Counted from the first letter of the stretch, positions 10,396 through 24,200 are shown. The stretch: DNA of 64,000 nt from Branchiostoma belcheri (GCF_001625305.1 NW_017802558.1:548374-612373), one strand, 5' to 3'. The notes: generated from the sequence alone by a model not told the origin. Made by a program: numbers and translations.

Positions 10396-12294
10396 TGTAC
10401 ATCATTAGTCATTCACCCCACAGTCTCAGTTCGGGAACTTTGCGAATAGGACGATGAACTGCGGAGCTTCCTAACCAACTGTAGCCCCGGGCTACGGGAG
10501 GGTTTACGACACGTGCAATATGAATAGTCTTCAGGGTGACAGTTCCATTTCTGCAGTAATCTATCAACAACAAGAAGCGTATGAAGATGTAATGACCGTG
10601 CTCGGATAGAATGCCTGACAAGGAGCTAAGGGCTGGTTATAGATTCCAGACGCATCTTGATTTTATTACCTAAGTTCTTCTCTGGAGTTGTGTAAGTAGT
10701 TTTCAGGATGTCACATAATGCATGTAAGTAGGAGCTTTGTAGTTTACCTGGCGTATATTGGTATTGCTAATTAAGTCTACTAAAGAAGACTGTTCTCTTT
10801 GTGCGTATCTCTGTCTCACATCTTCCATCTGTACGGCTCATTTGCCTGGCTGGGCATTCTTGGTGATGAAAGGAGGCTTTAAGAGCTTATTGAATTTTTA
10901 GACATTGGACTTGTTACCTCGGGCAGACATCAATTACACTTTTTTTGTTGAAAGAGTGGCTTTCCGCTTTCGCCATGAGAATAGGCAATGAAAAGCTCTC
11001 TTTGTACATGTAGGTAACAGTCCTGTCAGCTTTCCAGGTCTCAACAAAAGCCTTTCATGATGGCACCCCATTTCTTGGTTAGTTAGCTGCTATTCCTGTT
11101 AGTACGACTCAAACCACAGTAGTTTGTGAGACAGACCCCCTTACTCAACGAGGCAGAACTTACGCACTTGCGTGGTTGTGCGGTTAACTGTGGCGGGCCA
11201 CAGGGATGAATACTGAGTAGGCCACGTTCGTACCCCGAGCCGTCAAGTCTCCATAACACGTTTTTTACTTCGTTTTTTGGTCACTATCATTTTCTCTTAG
11301 TAACGGCAGCCATCACAACATGGGAGCAATCAGAATATTGTATATAAATCCTGAAAAAAAAATGACAATATCAATGCACCATGGGGGCTGTGCCAGCCAC
11401 ACTCTTCATCAGTAGATTTGAGGGGTGAGCCAGTGAATTGCCAAGCCACGTTACCAGCAGTACAGCAATCATACACGAATAGGCAGTCGTAGGAAATCCA
11501 ATAACATCGCCAAAACCTCCTTTTACAAGATCGTGCAATTTACATTTCGTAGACTCCGGGTAAAAGGGCACGTACTGTGTCATAATCTAGTGCAGCAAAA
11601 AAGGCTCGCAGCCCTCTTGATGCCATTATCTCTTAAGAATGACGTCGTTTCTTTCAAGATGTTTCATCTCTGTGCAGCATTACACAGTGGAGACTCTAAT
11701 CCTCCTCCTGCCAGCAATCTGCCCTTGAATAGCAGGATTTGTTAGATTCATGGCACCCCGTGTAGATAACTAGCCCTCAGTGTGTTCTCCTGTTAATATC
11801 TTATCTCTAAAACAATAGCTCTGTCTGATGGTAGTGTATACTGAATGTGAGAGATTTGGGACTGTACATGTGAGATACATGGCCCTTGATAAGGATGCCT
11901 GTTGGGAATGGGTTAGTCAGACTGATAGTGGCTGATACTGCGGGCTACTGCAGCTTTAGGAAATGGCAGGAAATGGCAAACCGTAATAGCAACATAATGA
12001 CCGTTTCCAGTCGTTATCAGGTAATGGAATACAGGTTAGGATTCGCCTCAACGTAGTGATCCGATCGTCGGTTGTCGTTTTAAGAGCAGGTGATACCCGA
12101 GTAAATCTTTTGTCATATTTATCATGTCTTGTTAAATTTCCTTCCCACTTATGTTTTTTAAAAACCTTTTACAAAGTAGCATAAAATTTGAGATGAGAAA
12201 TGAGAAAAAGCTATCGTAAAACCTAATGCAAGTCAAGCCATCATATTATGATGTGGACATGTAACACTAATGCACGCTGTTCTTTTATCTGCAG

Positions 12295-12405
12295 GATCAA
12301 AAGTACCAGGGCCAGAAGAGACGGTGGAAGGACCTCCATGCCAAACTGGCTCACATCAAGAATTGTATACTAGAATACGACAGGGCCAACTTCCCCTGCA
12401 CATAG
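12295..12405 (+). CDS. ELL: ELL-like elongation factor, terminal coding exon
   Basis: The acceptor CTGCAG ends at 12294; 37 codons include the stop TAG at 12403-12405. The peptide begins DQKYQGQKRRWK, carries the signature DLHAKLAHIK and ends ILEYDRANFPCT. Joined in phase 0 to QEYDKIQA of exon 1013-1229, it completes the C-terminal Occludin/ELL domain, and the protein stops about six residues after the EYD motif, as expected for a C-terminal domain. The long uninterrupted ORF at 12439-12798 lies beyond the stop, in a different frame, and is taken as UTR. Confidence 0.85.
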   Translation, partial: DQKYQGQKRRWKDLHAKLAHIKNCILEYDRANFPCT

Positions 12406-13220
12406 CCAGAAGGGTACCTCTTCACCACAACATATCTCTTGTTCACGGACTTACGATGTGGAAATGAAGCATTAGGACTGGATAATTATGGCATCGCACT
12501 CCGCCGGCCTCGTTACTCCCCGACAATCCTCATAGAAACAATCACAACGGTGCGTCGCTTCCAATCAACACCAGCATTGATAAATATAGAACTAGACCGG
12601 TATATGATGAATTACGATCAGAGCCTTGTAGCTGTCGATTTTCCCCACCGAAGTCCTTCATTTGTTGTGGCACGACTCTTGTCTGCAAGGCTAACTGCGA
12701 GTGTCAGAAAAGTTGACATCGATGCCGTTATCCATAAGCTTATGAATCAATTCATCCAGCGACTGCTGCACCAAGTCAGTACCCGGGTGGATAAGTGAGG
12801 AATATTTATGAGTTCCACTGTCCCAGGGTCCCGGCACGTTGGGAAGTGGGAAGTAGAGATGTTCAGTGGAGTGTGGTGCCAGCGAGGACTTGGACTTACC
12901 CCCTGTGTCACCCGCTGTGGCCTCGAGGAATCAGCCTGCTAGGAAAAATCTCCCAGGTGGAATGTGTTAAATGCAGGGCTCGTAACCACGACTTGAAAAG
13001 CAGGGAAGGTGTGTAATCTTCCTGTCAGTTACTTGTTCAAACTTTCCCGTCCTGTTTCAAAAAAGCTTCACCTATTCGCAGTTCAGTGGTCGCAGTCACT
13101 GTCTGGCCTTCTTGCTGACTGACGAAGATTGGAAGGGTCACCTGTTGTGTGTCTAATGCATTCAGCACAACTATAATTAGCCCAGAGAATAAATGAATAA
13201 AGGAAAAGAAAAAAAAGGAA
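12406..13220 (+). other. Probable 3' UTR of the ELL-like gene
   Basis: No further splice sites or domain sequence follow the stop codon. Two overlapping-range poly(A) signals, AATAAA at 13188-13193 and 13196-13201, are followed by an A-rich stretch. This predicts cleavage shortly after about 13215. The UTR extent is inference. Confidence 0.5.
13188..13201 (+). terminator. Tandem AATAAA polyadenylation signals
   Basis: AATAAATGAATAAA contains two canonical hexamers 8 bp apart, about 0.8 kb after the ELL-like stop codon and on the same strand. No closer canonical hexamer was noticed. Confidence 0.5.
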
Positions 13221-16200
13221 ATGCAAGCAAAAGATGATCAGCCGACAGCAAGACGTTTGCTGGGACAGGTGTTTCAAGAAGTTGGCAGTAAGCACATATT
13301 GTACTTCTGCCCCACATCCAAAAGAAAGAAAGGATGTCTTTTGCAAATTGTTCTTGCTACTAGTAGCACGGAAAGTGCCAAGTCTCACCAAGCCAATGCC
13401 AGGCTTCAAGTACAGCACAAACAGGAAATTTCCTCTCTTTGGGAGGAAGTTTTCCAACCTCGAGGTCACAGTGCGTGGCACAGCCCCAAAAAAGTACTAT
13501 TTGCTTTTGCTGCTGCAATTAATTGATATCCAAGTACATTGTATTAATATTATTGTTATCCTATAATAACTAGGTATATTTAATGTGTAAATACACTAGG
13601 CCAACAGGGCTAGGACTAGTAGCTCAATTTACCCCTGAACAGTATTGTCCCTCCTTGAGCATTTGCTGTGAGAGGATTTTTTTTTTTCAGTCTTTCCTTT
13701 TCTTAGCGTACATGACCTTGCACAGGTAGCAATTCCACACCAATGATTGCAGTAATCAGGAAAACTGGATGCGTGGACACGGTCTATTAAGTGCGGATGA
13801 GAAACCCTCGCCTACACGCAGAGTTCCACTTTCTTAGATATGTTAATCCGAGGCATAAGGAAACAGCGGATCTTAAGCCCCCAGCAGGTTCCCTTATACA
13901 CTTTCCAATCATGGCGGGGTTTTTGCACAACCAAAGTTTTTTTTCGAGGGTAGCGGGGCTCTGTTCCACCACTACGCGGCACGACTTTGTTAACTCAGCT
14001 GAAGCAGCAATCTCGGCTTGAACCTGGGGGCAACAAACAACGTGGCGGGAATTCCCTGGGAGGAAAACTTCTCATAAAGTGTTACACCTTTTCCAAGGCC
14101 ATCTTTGGACTGCATTTGGCCCAGGGCATTCCCTCTGGAATGTGCATGTGGTACCCCACCTCAGGCTATGTATGCCCACTCCACTAACACAATCTTGTGA
14201 TCATATCTTATTGACCCTGCAGCTTTCCTTTGTACAACAGTCTTCCTATAATGAGGAAAAAAAGACTGTTGTTTGATATTGTTATCTCCTACTTACAATG
14301 TAGTTGCTTTCAACGTACCGGTAGTTGCTTTAATCACTGAAAACATTGGGAAAAGTGCTGTTTATATCTATAAAACCCCTATGATATAACACAGCAAGTC
14401 AACATATCACTTGCATTAATATATCTATGTGAACACACATGCATATACCTTTGATTTAGATTATACCCGCATGCATTATGCATATTTCCTTGGACATGTT
14501 GGCCCATTTTTATTTTGTTGATATGTTCTTTTGACTGTAAACTCAAGGATACCGGCCGTCTCAGTCCCTTAAAACCTTGAAGTACGCCAGAATTTTACGG
14601 TCTGTAGCAGAGTTTTCCTCTATCAAAGACGAGTTTCATCCTCAGAGAAACACTCCAAATGGAAGCAGTGAAAAAAAGAGTGCTGAGTCAGTGCCATAAA
14701 AGATTTCGCCAGAAAATTGTTTGGCATTTGAGGAGAAGCTTATGTTGCAAATGAGTGATTTGATGTCTCATTTCCGCACAGTTTATGATTGTGTGCAGCC
14801 AGACTCTGCCGTAAAATGTGCCGGGCCTCACATGGGTGAACATATCGCCGGCTGTAAAACTAATTCTTCTGCAGTGGCAACAGTAAAAACATTCCTGTAA
14901 GAGCTCTGAGATTAATACCGCGTTCCCCTCGGAACTGTATTTCACTTGCCATCAAGCAAATTGCCACACGGGTAAGCCTGTATGATTCGATTTGGAAAAT
15001 GTCCAATATGAGGCGAGTCCCTTCTTCTTCTGAATCATGAAGACCCAATGCAATACATACTTTCAATAATGGTTCCACGTAACAACTGCTGCACGTACAT
15101 TCTTTGCTCGTTCCCACAGATCAGATTTGAGTTTCATGCTGTTAGCCAAAGATCCAAGAGCAACATTCCTACAGATAGCAAGCAATTCTATTCCAGTAGT
15201 GCCATTCCTTGCATTCAACAACTCTAAGACTCATCCTTGTATTGTGTTCTCTGAGTGGGTCTGTTGTTTTCAATGTACTGTACATTTTTCACCTGTTGAT
15301 TTTATCTTCTTCACCATAACATCTCTGATATCAAAGTTCTACTACCCTAACATCCCACCACTGGTAGTGTTTTAGCAAAAGAAAAGTACTGAGTTGAACC
15401 AAGGACGTTTTATAACGTCCTATATGTTGAACTTTTGGTAGCCTGCATGTATTTTGGCCTGCATTTCTGTACTGCCAAAACAGTTTAAGACTGTGCTTCA
15501 AGAATGGTTCTCAGAGAATGGTGTGATGTAACGTATGACAGTGCTATAATCACTAGCCCAGTGGGGGGTACTGCTATCCACATCTACAACATAAAACCAC
15601 TTTCACAGCAGCTGGAGATTAATCGCTTTAGAAGAGAAGTTTTTTTTTATGTTTGAATATGGTACTTGAACTGTACATTGTGCTGTAATGTGGTGTGGGT
15701 TAAAACAGATCTTCTCATTGACTGAACAACACAAAAAGTTGCCGTTTCCCCACGTTATCTCTGCACCCAGGTACGCTCAAATGTTGGAATTGATGTGAAG
15801 TGTTGGCACATCATTCTGTACTGGCGACCTCTCAGCAAAGACCAGTACAGATGGAGACTTTTTGTGGTCTGTTCTTTTCAAGGTCTCCTCTTTGGAACCA
15901 TAGATCAAGACTTCATCAAACCATTATACCCTCCAGTTATTCAGATTTCTGTGTAGCCATCCTGATTAGGTTATATCCACTCTGAAGAATGGTAATACCA
16001 TATGCACTCCAAGGGTTGAAACTATTGTGAAAGGGTCCCAGGCTAACCTCTGTCAGAATTGTATACTAACTGTATGGCCACAATGGCAGGACAAATCAGG
16101 AGTTCTAACCAGAATACAGAATGTTTTAAAAACAAATTGGAGACTGTAGAGCAGTCTTTGGATGTAGCAGAACTTTTTTTGCACGACTCTTTCTCTCCCT

Positions 16201-18630
16201 TTTGTGACACAGACCCATGTATGAAACGAGACAGCCGTGGCGTCCCAGAACTAAAGAACAAATACGTGATTATGCCACATGCAGTCTGAAAGGCATGAAG
16301 GATAGATAGCAAAGTCACACAAAGTCAGGGCACGACGGAATATTCCGGCAAAAGTGCATGGACATTAAGATATTCTATTCCCCCATCACATTGAGCCTGA
16401 TAACTACCTAGTGCCACGTTAGAAGTTACACATTAGGTATTGCAACTTATCTTCAGACTGCACGCTCTGCTAGTGATCAAGATATCGCTTCTTAGTCACC
16501 CAGGGTAAGCCCAGGGATACTTTGCAATGCCACTGGCGTGATCTTAATTTGCAAATTGATTGGATCCCCGTGTCGTGATTGTGTAAGGATGAGCTCCTTT
16601 GTTCAGCAGTAATTGTGTATTAATATAAAAATTGAATTTGAATTGAACTGCCCTGTATTGTGTTGTGTTGGACGAAGGTGTGCTAAATTAGCAAAAACTT
16701 TTTTGTCAAAGACAAGTAACAAAAATGATATTCTATTTATTGTATTTAATTACTTGTTATTCCCTAATTTTGAGAAATGACAATATGCATTTTCCTATTT
16801 GCTGATTTGTGTTATTAATAAGTACTTTGTTTCAAGAAGGTGGACTTACATGAATGCAAGAATTGACCAGCTCTGTTTTGATTGTGACTCAAATTATGCA
16901 AAGAAATGATGTACCAGTGGCTTCTAACCTATACGATATTCCTTCCCTTAAACTGACACAACATTGTTTTTAAGTTCAGGTTTGTTGAGTTCACAAAATA
17001 ATGAACTAAGACTGTCGTAAGCCACTACAAAATTTTGTTTTGAAATTTTCAACAAGGGAAGCAGGAACCTGTTTTTTCCTATGTGACCGTAACAGTATTT
17101 CATAACCATCTAACGTCGACCACTTGTTCTCTTTTTTTTAAGTTGGAAAGAGATGAGAGCATTTTATTGACATGTACTATGTATGTGTGACAAGAAGCTT
17201 CTGCAATAAAGGCGAGAAACGAGCAGTTCAAAAGCGTGTCAGTCCCTCATGTTTTATTTTCCTCATGCATGGCCATAGCCCTGTGGCAACTTGTTACAGG
17301 AGAAGGAATGGGCTGCGCTTCTGTTCCGCCTTTCTCAGACCATCATTATATTCTCCGCACAACCCACTACGACAAGTACGGCGTAAGGTATGAATACTGT
17401 CAGGCTGAAATATTCTGGTGTGTGTGTGTACTAGAGAGGGAAGACAATCAGCAAAGGTCTGCAGTTTCAGTCATTGTCAAGGAATTGAGCAAGGAGGTAA
17501 CTAGGTTTCACACACGCACCGTTGGAGGAAATTGTGACAATGCATCTTGTATGATAGAGGTCAGCATTCATGTTCAAGTACACTATTTATCCCACATACA
17601 TTTTCCAATCTGGTGCGCAAAGGGTTAACCTTGGATTGAGTATATCATGAGTTAGAGTGAAACTCCATGAGTATATACATGTATAGCAAAGTATATTGAG
17701 TGACTACTAGTACATATTTTTGCACTTGAATAGTGGAATGCTTCAAAAGTTGGGAGAAGTGTTTGAATCACTGTTGCAGACCTGTCATAAAGGATAAAAG
17801 AGATGCGATTTCAACGTACAGATTGGACAAAATGTGGCCACACAGTTGCATGGTACTCCTTACAAACAGGAAGGTAGTTTGGGCTCAAGAAATGAACAGG
17901 CATAACTTATCTTTCGTTATGCGTAGAGTCGTAGACACATCTTATTTTGACGTTGCAGTGTTTTCAAGCAGGCTGTGACAGAACAAGGATTAAAGGTCTA
18001 TACAAAGAATGTCCTCACGATCACACAATGTATGTGACTGAACCATTTATAGTATACATGTATATAGTGCTTGTAGTAGAAATATACGTAAAGTTGCTGC
18101 CAATTACATGTACATGTATACATGTATGTAGACATCCAAAATCTCATTTTTATGAAATTCTTATCAAACATACTAGAAAGTGACCAACTTGTCAGAATTA
18201 CAGAGTGGCAATGAACATCAGAATACAACCTGCAATAATGATGCAAGTGAAGTTTGCAAAATATTGACTTGTTTGCTGCAGTACTCAAAATGTCCCATAG
18301 GGGCTCTCTTTGTTGTGGATTAGACCATTTATGCCAGTAAGCAAGTCAGATATCTGAATGTCGACTTAGAGCAAATTGACCACGTATTGACAAATTTGTG
18401 AAACAGGAACAGGAATACGTTTGTATGATTTTAATCTCTACTGATATAGTATAATATTGCTTTGATCAAGAAGGTTAAAAATCAAAGATCTAGTCTACCA
18501 GACTCCATGGTCAAGTAGCCAGCCACAACGTTACTGGTGCCATTCACTATGAACAGACGAGAACTCATCATCTACCAGCCTTTTGGAGTCTGCTACAGGA
18601 TGAAGAAGATAGAGAAAAAGTTTCAAAAGA
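13221..18630. other. Gene-free stretch
   Basis: I see no supported exon, RNA gene or clear element here. The 130-codon ORF at 17236-17628 (LWQLVTGEGMGC, then GVRYEYCQAEIFWC) matches nothing I recognise. A small hairpin, AGGACGTTTTATAACGTCCT, sits at about 15402-15421. Confidence 0.5.
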
Positions 18631-18633
18631 TAA

Positions 18634-18905
18634 GGCCACAACAATTTAATTAGTTGGTTCTTGGATTTGCCTGCTTCAATTTTTTTTCTCTGATTTGATC
18701 TGAATAGAAATAAAAATAACACAGTACACTGTTTTGACAAAAAGGATAAAAATTCATCGTTTGAATTATAAACAAGCCTCAGGGCACCTATCATAGCTTT
18801 GGGGGCTATCAGAGGATGCCTAGGTCTGTTTTTTTTTTTTTGCCCTGTGGCTTCATTACTTTTTTGAAAATATCAGAACCAAACAAATACAAATTGGTGT
18901 GGACC
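18634..18905. mobile_element. Harbinger-like miniature element with TAA target duplication
   Basis: Termini GGCCACAACAATTTAATTAG and ACAAATTGGTGTGGACC, flanked on both sides by TAA (18631-18633 and 18906-18908). The interior shares GGATTTGCCTGCTTC and GATGCCTAGG(T/C)CTGTTTT with the element at 2258. A 3-bp TWA duplication is the PIF/Harbinger hallmark. Confidence 0.82.
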
Positions 18906-20353
18906 TAAAATAAATTCTAACAGATCTTACGGTTATTTCCCTGGTTACACTTGAACCAGACTGAGTGAGGACATACATGTACCCCCGCCCTCCCCCATCC
19001 CATGTGTTTGAACAAACTGAAGGGAGAACAGGAGGCAAATCTAAGAAAAATACACACATCTCCTACCTAGGATTGTACATAACCATATGTTTTCCATGTA
19101 CAACGTTAAATAATGTGCTGCCCAAAGCCTCTCCCGAGATGACCTCTGTCCGGAGACAATTTGTCCCCTTCACCTCCTGAAAGACTGACCAGTGGGTTCC
19201 CAGCCAGACCACAAATTTACACCTCCAATGGCTGTAAAACAGTCCATAAGTCGGGATGGGTCACAGTATTTATGTGCACTTTCACACCAGAGTGCGCTCC
19301 CAGCCTCAGGAGGCTCATTCGGGAGTGTGGGGATAATGTGATGAACTTAAACTCACCTCCATGACTTCATATGCCTACAAAACGGCCCACCGAGGCACAG
19401 GTGCGAACAGACAATGAATAAATTTTGACTAAAGCACACATTATTTGTGGAGTTATGAAACTCAACTGTGTAATTTCAAGCTCTGTCAGGCCTACCCACC
19501 CACCTTGGAAGGAAGCGACACTGAAGATAGTAATCGTCACAATTGGTGATGCTAGACCTGTAGTCGCTAAGCCCTTCTGGTGTTACTGACTGCCCAGTTC
19601 TAGTTCTCCTTGACACGTTTTTAAGACCATTTAAGTTATACATCCATTGGGTACTGTCCTTACGATGACTGCTATAAATTTACCCAAGGAGGTCTAAATG
19701 AGACATCCTTGGTTCACCCAATTTATACTGTTGTGGAATTAAGGATAAGTCTGGGTTTTTCCATCCACTGTGTTACTTTGCTTCATCTGTTAAGATCATC
19801 AAAATACTAGGTCTCTACTTAGATCACAAAACACGTTATATTATGCAGAATGTGGGACAATTCATTTATCCACTGCATTCAAAGAAGAAGTCAAACCCCA
19901 TAATAGTAAACATAGTATAGTATAAGCTGATCAGACAGTTGTTGTATGTCTCCTATTGCTTTCTTTGACCTTATTTTGTTTGACACTGTGCAAGCAATTA
20001 GCCATCAATTTTAACATAATCTTGCAAAATGTAGTGTACTATACAGTTATTCACAGGCATATGAAACTGACCAAGCATTCAACCTTGAAGGGGACTTCGT
20101 TGTTCTAGATTGCTTACCTCTCAGGACCATCAGACTTTGAGAGGAATCGGAAACTTAATTCTGGGTACCGTGCCTCTAGGGAAGTTGTCATTGATTCTTC
20201 GCACTGAAATGGAGTCCTTGTGATGAAAAGGTAATTTGCTGGGATTTGCTGACTTGGTATTTGGGTTAATGGTCAGTTAGAAAACACCGTTTTAGGTGAG
20301 ACAAATGGACAAAATCCTGACTAACACTTCATGGTCAAGCCCTGCTGTCTTGC

Positions 20354-20664
20354 AGCCACCCCAATTTGATTTGTTGGTTCTTAGATTTTTTCAGAAAAAA
20401 ATAGATAAAAAAGGGCCTAGGCATCCTATGATAGCCCCAAATGCTATGATAGGGGCCATGAAGTCAACATACCAGGCTGGTTTGTAATTCAAACAATGAA
20501 TTTTGAACTTTTAACGAAACCACTGTATCTCTGAAGAGAACAGTTCCTTCAACTGTACGTTGGGGTCAAAATAAAGAGCCTGAAATGTGCTGAAATTTTC
20601 TTTGCAAATCAGAAAAAAATGAAGCAGGTGAATCCGAGAACCAACTAATTAAATTGTTGTGGCC
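20354..20664. mobile_element. Harbinger-like miniature element
   Basis: The left end GCCACCCCAATTTGATTTG is slightly decayed; the right end AATTAAATTGTTGTGGCC is followed by TAA at 20665. It contains GGGCCTAGGCATCCTATGAT, ATAGGGGCCATGAAGTC and GCAAATCAGAAAAAAATGAA, shared with 61379-61739. Confidence 0.78.
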
Positions 20665-21324
20665 TAATGCCTCTTTATTCCTTCTTATTCTGTTTTTCAC
20701 CATTATCAATGATGGTTGACATCAGATGAACTTCAGTAAGGGAAATGGAGGGAGTGAATTTAGCACAGAAATATTTTTTTAGTACAAGAGGACATGGATG
20801 TTGGCAATACCTAAACAAAAGCTAATTTATACTGTTTATCGATAGCAACATTAATTTTGGTGTGCATATGATTGCATTCCGCAAGCAAAATGACAGCCTA
20901 TGACCTCAAGTTTACATGTACACGTATGTCTGCATCCAGTTGGACTTCAATCCGTTGTCATGACTTTGATTTTTTTTTCAGACTTTTCTTACAAACGTTC
21001 AAAATTAGGAAGAGCGATAACAACACCTGCATACAGTTTCTGCATGCTCTACTCATCCACAAAAGCATTATTTACTTCAGAACAGTATCAACGTGTGGTA
21101 CATTTGTCAATATATCACTGCTAGCATGAACCCATGGCTTCCCCTGTATTACTGTCAAAAGGGGTTTAACTTTAAGAAGGTGTCAGCTAAAAAAGTGATA
21201 AATTGTAATCAAGAAATCATTATTGATGATAATTTAGTCCCAGATTTCCTGAGAAGGGGGATCCCTGTGGCACCCTGGGGTGTTGTGTGGTTGAAGTGAC
21301 AGCTGGTGTATTGGAATTTAATCA

Positions 21325-21655
21325 GCCGCAGAGAATTACCTTTAATCCAGCCAATTATGTACCAATACATCTTCTGTCAACCTTACATGATATTTGGATT
21401 GTATACAATGGTGATTTTAATGGGATATTTGCAGGGAACAATTGAAGAAATATCCGCACAATATGTTTCAGCAGGTTGGGCTCTCATGGGGTAGCTCTGA
21501 ATGCTACACCCAGTCTCTATGTTTCTCTGCCACAGAGAATTTAATTAATCCAGCCACTTCATCTTCTGTCAACCTTGCATGATATTTGGATTGTGTACAA
21601 TGGTGATTTTAATGGAAAATTGGCAGGAAACAGCTAAAGGAATAGCTGCACAATA
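21325..21655. repeat. Local tandem duplication, about 205-bp offset
   Basis: CAGAGAATT(A)..TTTAATCCAGCCA, CATCTTCTGTCAACCTT and GATATTTGGATTGT(A/G)TACAA appear at about 21325-21455 and again at about 21533-21655, with similar order and about 90% identity. It is non-coding. Confidence 0.8.
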
Positions 21656-22363
21656 TGCAGGGTTGTCCTGAGGCTTGTAATGGGAGGTTTGTAAATACCA
21701 GATCGTATTTTGACATCCAACATTAAAAAATACCCAAAGTCCCTATCTGAGCCTCTCAAGCACATGATGGAAGCTCCTTGCACAGACATATAACAATTTA
21801 ACAAATCATTCAAATACACTATGTTTATAAAATGTTTGAACCAAACATTGATGCAGTCTCTCAAGAGCTGATACTATATAGTGATAACATCGTGCTTTGC
21901 AAGAGCTTAAAAATCCATTTAACAGAATGGCCTTGGAAAGAAAATGTATACTATAGGATTTGAGTAGGTGAATTTAAATGTGCAGGTTAACCCTCCCATT
22001 GAAAGTACCATGGCCAATAAAAATATGCTTTATAACCGGATGTCGAGAGGATTAATCGAATGTAGATATCTCTATGTTACATGTGTTATCAGAATTCGAG
22101 TGTGTACTTCTGTCGTTGACTGACTGCCCTAAGTTCTGAACTTGATAACTATGGTGGAGAAAGCCCATCCAACCTCAACCTGCACCCACCCACACAGTTC
22201 AGGCAGGTCACAACACACAGGGCAGATGAGAATTTCAAAGTAGAGCTTTAACTCGGACTGTCTGACACCCTGCACGCTATGATGGGAAACGATGGGAAAC
22301 TGGAGGGTTAGCTACATGTATGTGTACAGTACTACAGATCCTTGTGCTGGTTCTATTGTGTAA

Positions 22364-22736
22364 GGCCATACTGATTTAATTTTATGGATGACATCCACAC
22401 GTGACTTGATTTTTGCCTGTTCTCAAAAAAAAATCATCTCTGACGAGGCTCTGGCCTGGGTGCCGTCCTCCATAGTCCATGGTAGTTAACGACAGTAGGG
22501 AGCCGGTGGCATTACTGGAGGATGGCACCCAGGCTGCCGGAGCTCCACAGAACTCAAGTACCCAGTACAGTGACAACCATATTATAATGCCGCAAAAGGC
22601 CAGCATGTGTCGGCTTATCGTAAAAGTCGCTATGTACTAGCATTTTTGGGGCTGGAATTTTTTTTATTTTGCCCGTGTGCACTATAGTTTGGAGGTCTTC
22701 AGAGGATGTCATCCATAAAATTAAGTCAGTGTGGCC
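22364..22736. mobile_element. GGCCATACTG miniature element with TAA target duplication, hosting a foldback
   Basis: Left end GGCCATACTGATTTAATTTT plus ATGGATGACATCC; right end GGATGTCATCCAT plus AAAATTAAGTCAGTGTGGCC, with TAA at 22361-22363 and 22737-22739. A foldback of the TAGCCTGGG family lies inside at about 22450-22536 (GCCTGGGTGCCGTCCTCC and GGAGGATGGCACCCAGGC). It belongs to the same Harbinger-like group as the GGCCAC elements but with a different subfamily interior. Confidence 0.82.
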
Positions 22737-23939
22737 TAAGGGAAATAACTAGTGTGCCTCCATACTTACAATACCATTGCGGAGAGGACCAAAGCTTGAT
22801 ACCAGGCCACTACGTAATGATATTATCATTATACATTCTTAATATTTTTTTAGTAAGGTTAAACCAATAATTAGATTGATACGGCCTTAAAGTTAGAGAC
22901 AGGATTTGACCAATTGTTTACAGGTCATCTTACTGACAGGAAGGATTTGTGTTAAAAGCAACTCTTGGACATGTTGACAGCTACTCTGCATGGCCTTCCT
23001 TTGTTTGGCTGAAGCTGCTTACAACCCTTTTGCTCCAGTATAAACTTTGGAGTGATGTTATCAATGCTCAGAAATGCGTAGCATATCTATTAAACTTTTA
23101 AAGTCTGATGACGTTGTCTTCTTGAAATAACTTCTATGCTATCAAATGGTTCAGAATATAGACTTTTATTTGCTTATAAGCTTTAGAAACGTTAAAGACC
23201 TACAAATATCTGTCCACACCTCTGAAAAAAAGTTTTGAATTGACAGTGCGCCCCTCTAATCCGTTATGCGCCACGTGAGACAGAAAATTTGTGATCTGCA
23301 GTCATTACAACCCAGTCGTCCCCAATGAAAAATCAGATATAAGCTCTTGATCTTTTTCAACTCCCGGTCAGGGATGCCATTCTGCTCATGTTGAAAACAC
23401 CAGTTGGAATGGTGCCAGGATGATTCCCCTAAGATCAGGCCAACCTTAACAAGTCCGTGATGGATGTCAGCTGTTCTCTGGCCTTTTATTTTTGCACCCT
23501 GCAATGTTACAGTTTTAAGACCATACTTTGTATACTGGTACTACCAGTGTTGAAGCCAGTCTGAATTTTTTTCCGTCATTGCAATTTTGTTTGACGTATC
23601 GAACGCACCTGAAGTGCGACAACCCTAGGGGGTCGGGGGGTGTCCTGGAAGATTTTAAAATCTTGGCCCCCTGTATGCTTTTTCCTGCATTTTTAGGGGC
23701 AAATTTTCCTGGTAGACTAAGTTTACACCTCTTTTCATATCTTTACACACCAAGTTTTGTCTGTAAAAGATGAAGGATTGGGCAAAATTTTTGTCTGTCA
23801 TGAGAGTCAAAATTTGGTCAAATGACAGAAAGATGGATGGAAGCTAGCTAGAACGCTGCTGTACACATTACATAGTCATTTTTTTGCTTGAAGATCTTAA
23901 AATATAAATGAAGTTTATACATTTCAAAGAGACTGGGAG

Positions 23940-24200
23940 ACAAGGTGGAGAGAGCCCAGTCCACGTCTAAAATTGATGTGTTTCAGATAATCTCATCATA
24001 ACAGTAACAGTTTCATTCCATACTTTACGTACACAGTCACTTTCTGCTGAAGATCTCGAAGATCAATGCAGTTTATCATGATATCAATTCTGACACATAT
24101 TTCAAAGAGGGTCCTGGAGACAGCAGGGCCAAGAGATAGAGCCCAGTTCTGGTCTAAAATTGATGTGTTTCAGATGTTTCAGAAATTCAGATGCTCTCAT
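23940..24200. repeat. Local tandem duplication, about 185-bp offset
   Basis: GTCTAAAATTGATGTGTTTC with preceding AGAGCCCAGT occurs at about 23950-23985 and about 24138-24172, and TCAAAGAG..CTGGAGACA and CATTTCAAAGAG phrases also repeat. It has no coding signal. Confidence 0.65.

Larger units (their letters stand above)
1230..12294 (+). other. Intron of the ELL-like gene, about 11 kb, repeat-filled
   Basis: The intron runs from GTAAGT at 1230 to TTTTATCTGCAG ending at 12294, and both flanking exons are in phase 0. It contains the second 790-bp block, a hAT-like minisatellite element, two SINEs, three TA-flanked MITEs, a foldback element and an approximately 110-130 bp tandem array. I see no alternative exon with convincing coding character. 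The 143-codon ATG ORF at 6156-6587 resembles no family I know. The stretch 10400-12290 holds nothing I can name. Confidence 0.75.

Noticed and set aside
12439-12798. 119-codon open frame after the ELL-like stop
   Set aside because: Different frame from the domain exon, no acceptor joining it in phase, and it sits before the poly(A) signals; treated as 3' UTR.
17236-17628. 130-codon open frame with GVRYEYCQAEIFWC
   Set aside because: No family match from memory, no clear exon boundaries, and an overlapping frame of similar length. It would need transcript support.
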